Positions 63,966 through 64,000 of a DNA stretch of 64,000 nt are shown in pieces. This DNA comes from Selaginella moellendorffii (Eukaryota > Streptophyta > Lycopodiopsida > Selaginellales > Selaginellaceae). Numbering within the stretch: position 1 is the stretch's first letter; each line of letters begins with the position of its first letter. The stretch is taken from positions 2,041,960 to 2,105,959 of the forward strand of contig NW_003314262.1 of NCBI RefSeq assembly GCF_000143415.4, written 5' to 3'. The position numbers and the translations under genes are program-made. The notes beneath the pieces are model-generated. The model saw nothing but the letters and a program-made list of their open reading frames with translations, was not told where the DNA came from and did no database searches.

Positions 63966-64000
63966 CAACTAGCAAGATGTATATGAATTCCATACATTTG
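63966..64000 (-). pseudogene. 3' end of a second lectin gene copy (truncated by the window)
   Basis: The last 35 bases match 8094-8128, the C-terminus and stop of the lectin-domain gene, including the TCTTGCTAG end on the minus strand. Only about 11 codons are visible. Confidence 0.5.

Larger units (their letters stand above)
56728..64000. repeat. Composite repeat, copy 2 (runs off the right edge)
   Basis: Same orientation and order as copy 1 (3089 to beyond 8130). Differences: an extra piece at about 57127-57240, the 57389-58131 segment inverted, and a 2.4-kb pol block (about 58450-60890) where copy 1 has about 225 bp of other sequence. Similarity from 60890 to the end is high, with mostly single-base differences, and reaches the 3' end of the lectin gene (63966-64000). 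The right border is therefore outside the window. Confidence 0.8.

Noticed and set aside
1-64000. CRISPR arrays, bacterial operons, Shine-Dalgarno sites, replication origins
   Set aside because: None seen. The introns, tRNA type and gene families show plant nuclear DNA.

Overview
The window looks like nuclear DNA of a lycophyte plant, most probably Selaginella. Reasons: plant-type genes with very small introns (about 44-90 nt in most genes), many intronless PPR genes of both P and PLS class, a XIP-type aquaporin with an NPARC motif, and degenerate plant Ty3/gypsy retrotransposons. No database search was possible; the species assignment is an inference from gene content and gene structure.

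Layout. (1) Positions 1-18000 are AT-rich and repeat-dominated. A decayed minus-strand gypsy element (reverse transcriptase start, protease, gag, primer-binding site, LTR) occupies 1-2713. Next is copy 1 of a long composite repeat (about 3090 to beyond 8130) that runs into a broken bulb-lectin gene. Then come a 3' LTR fragment (9200-9660, minus), a solo LTR (10254-10979), unassigned AT-rich DNA, and a complete but dead 3.1-kb LTR element with a 4-bp target duplication (14748-17886). (2) Positions 18000-43700 are gene-dense. In order they hold ARFRP1 (-), a small membrane protein (+), a PLS-class PPR (-), a FAF-domain protein (-), an ALBA RGG protein (-), an ATG8-interacting-like protein (-), PUS10 (-), a P-class PPR (+), the complex I subunit NDUFA6 (-), a YODA-like MAPKKK (+), a FetB/STAR2/ALS3-like membrane protein (-), a DUF538 protein (+), an LEA_4 protein (+) and a germin-like protein (+). 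(3) Positions 43700-50000 are a graveyard: one MITE, at least six germin-like pseudogenes or fragments, one tRNA-Glu(UUC) and a scrambled copy of the 5' part of a PPR gene. (4) Positions 50200-55100 hold a XIP aquaporin (-) and a 1030-aa PLS-class PPR (+). (5) From 56730 to the right edge is copy 2 of the composite repeat, in the same orientation as copy 1, with an extra dead gypsy pol block.

Exon models for ARFRP1, the small membrane protein, ALBA, the ATI-like gene, PUS10, NDUFA6, the MAPKKK, LEA and XIP were assembled by hand. They use GT-AG (twice GC-AG) junctions, keep frame throughout and recover the conserved family sequence. The genes do not form one pathway. Shared themes are RNA and organelle biology (three PPRs, PUS10, ALBA, a tRNA, NDUFA6) and stress responses (LEA with ABRE-like boxes, germin-like, XIP, ATI). 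Three divergent gene pairs share intergenic gaps of only 124-175 bp.

The most unusual observations are structural. Two unrelated duplications each contain internal segments flipped in place: the composite repeat, and the scrambled PPR copy, whose blocks alternate in orientation. A 104-bp foldback is kept in both composite repeats, and both repeats run into the same end of a lectin gene. I found no CRISPR array, no operon and no convincing new multi-gene system.
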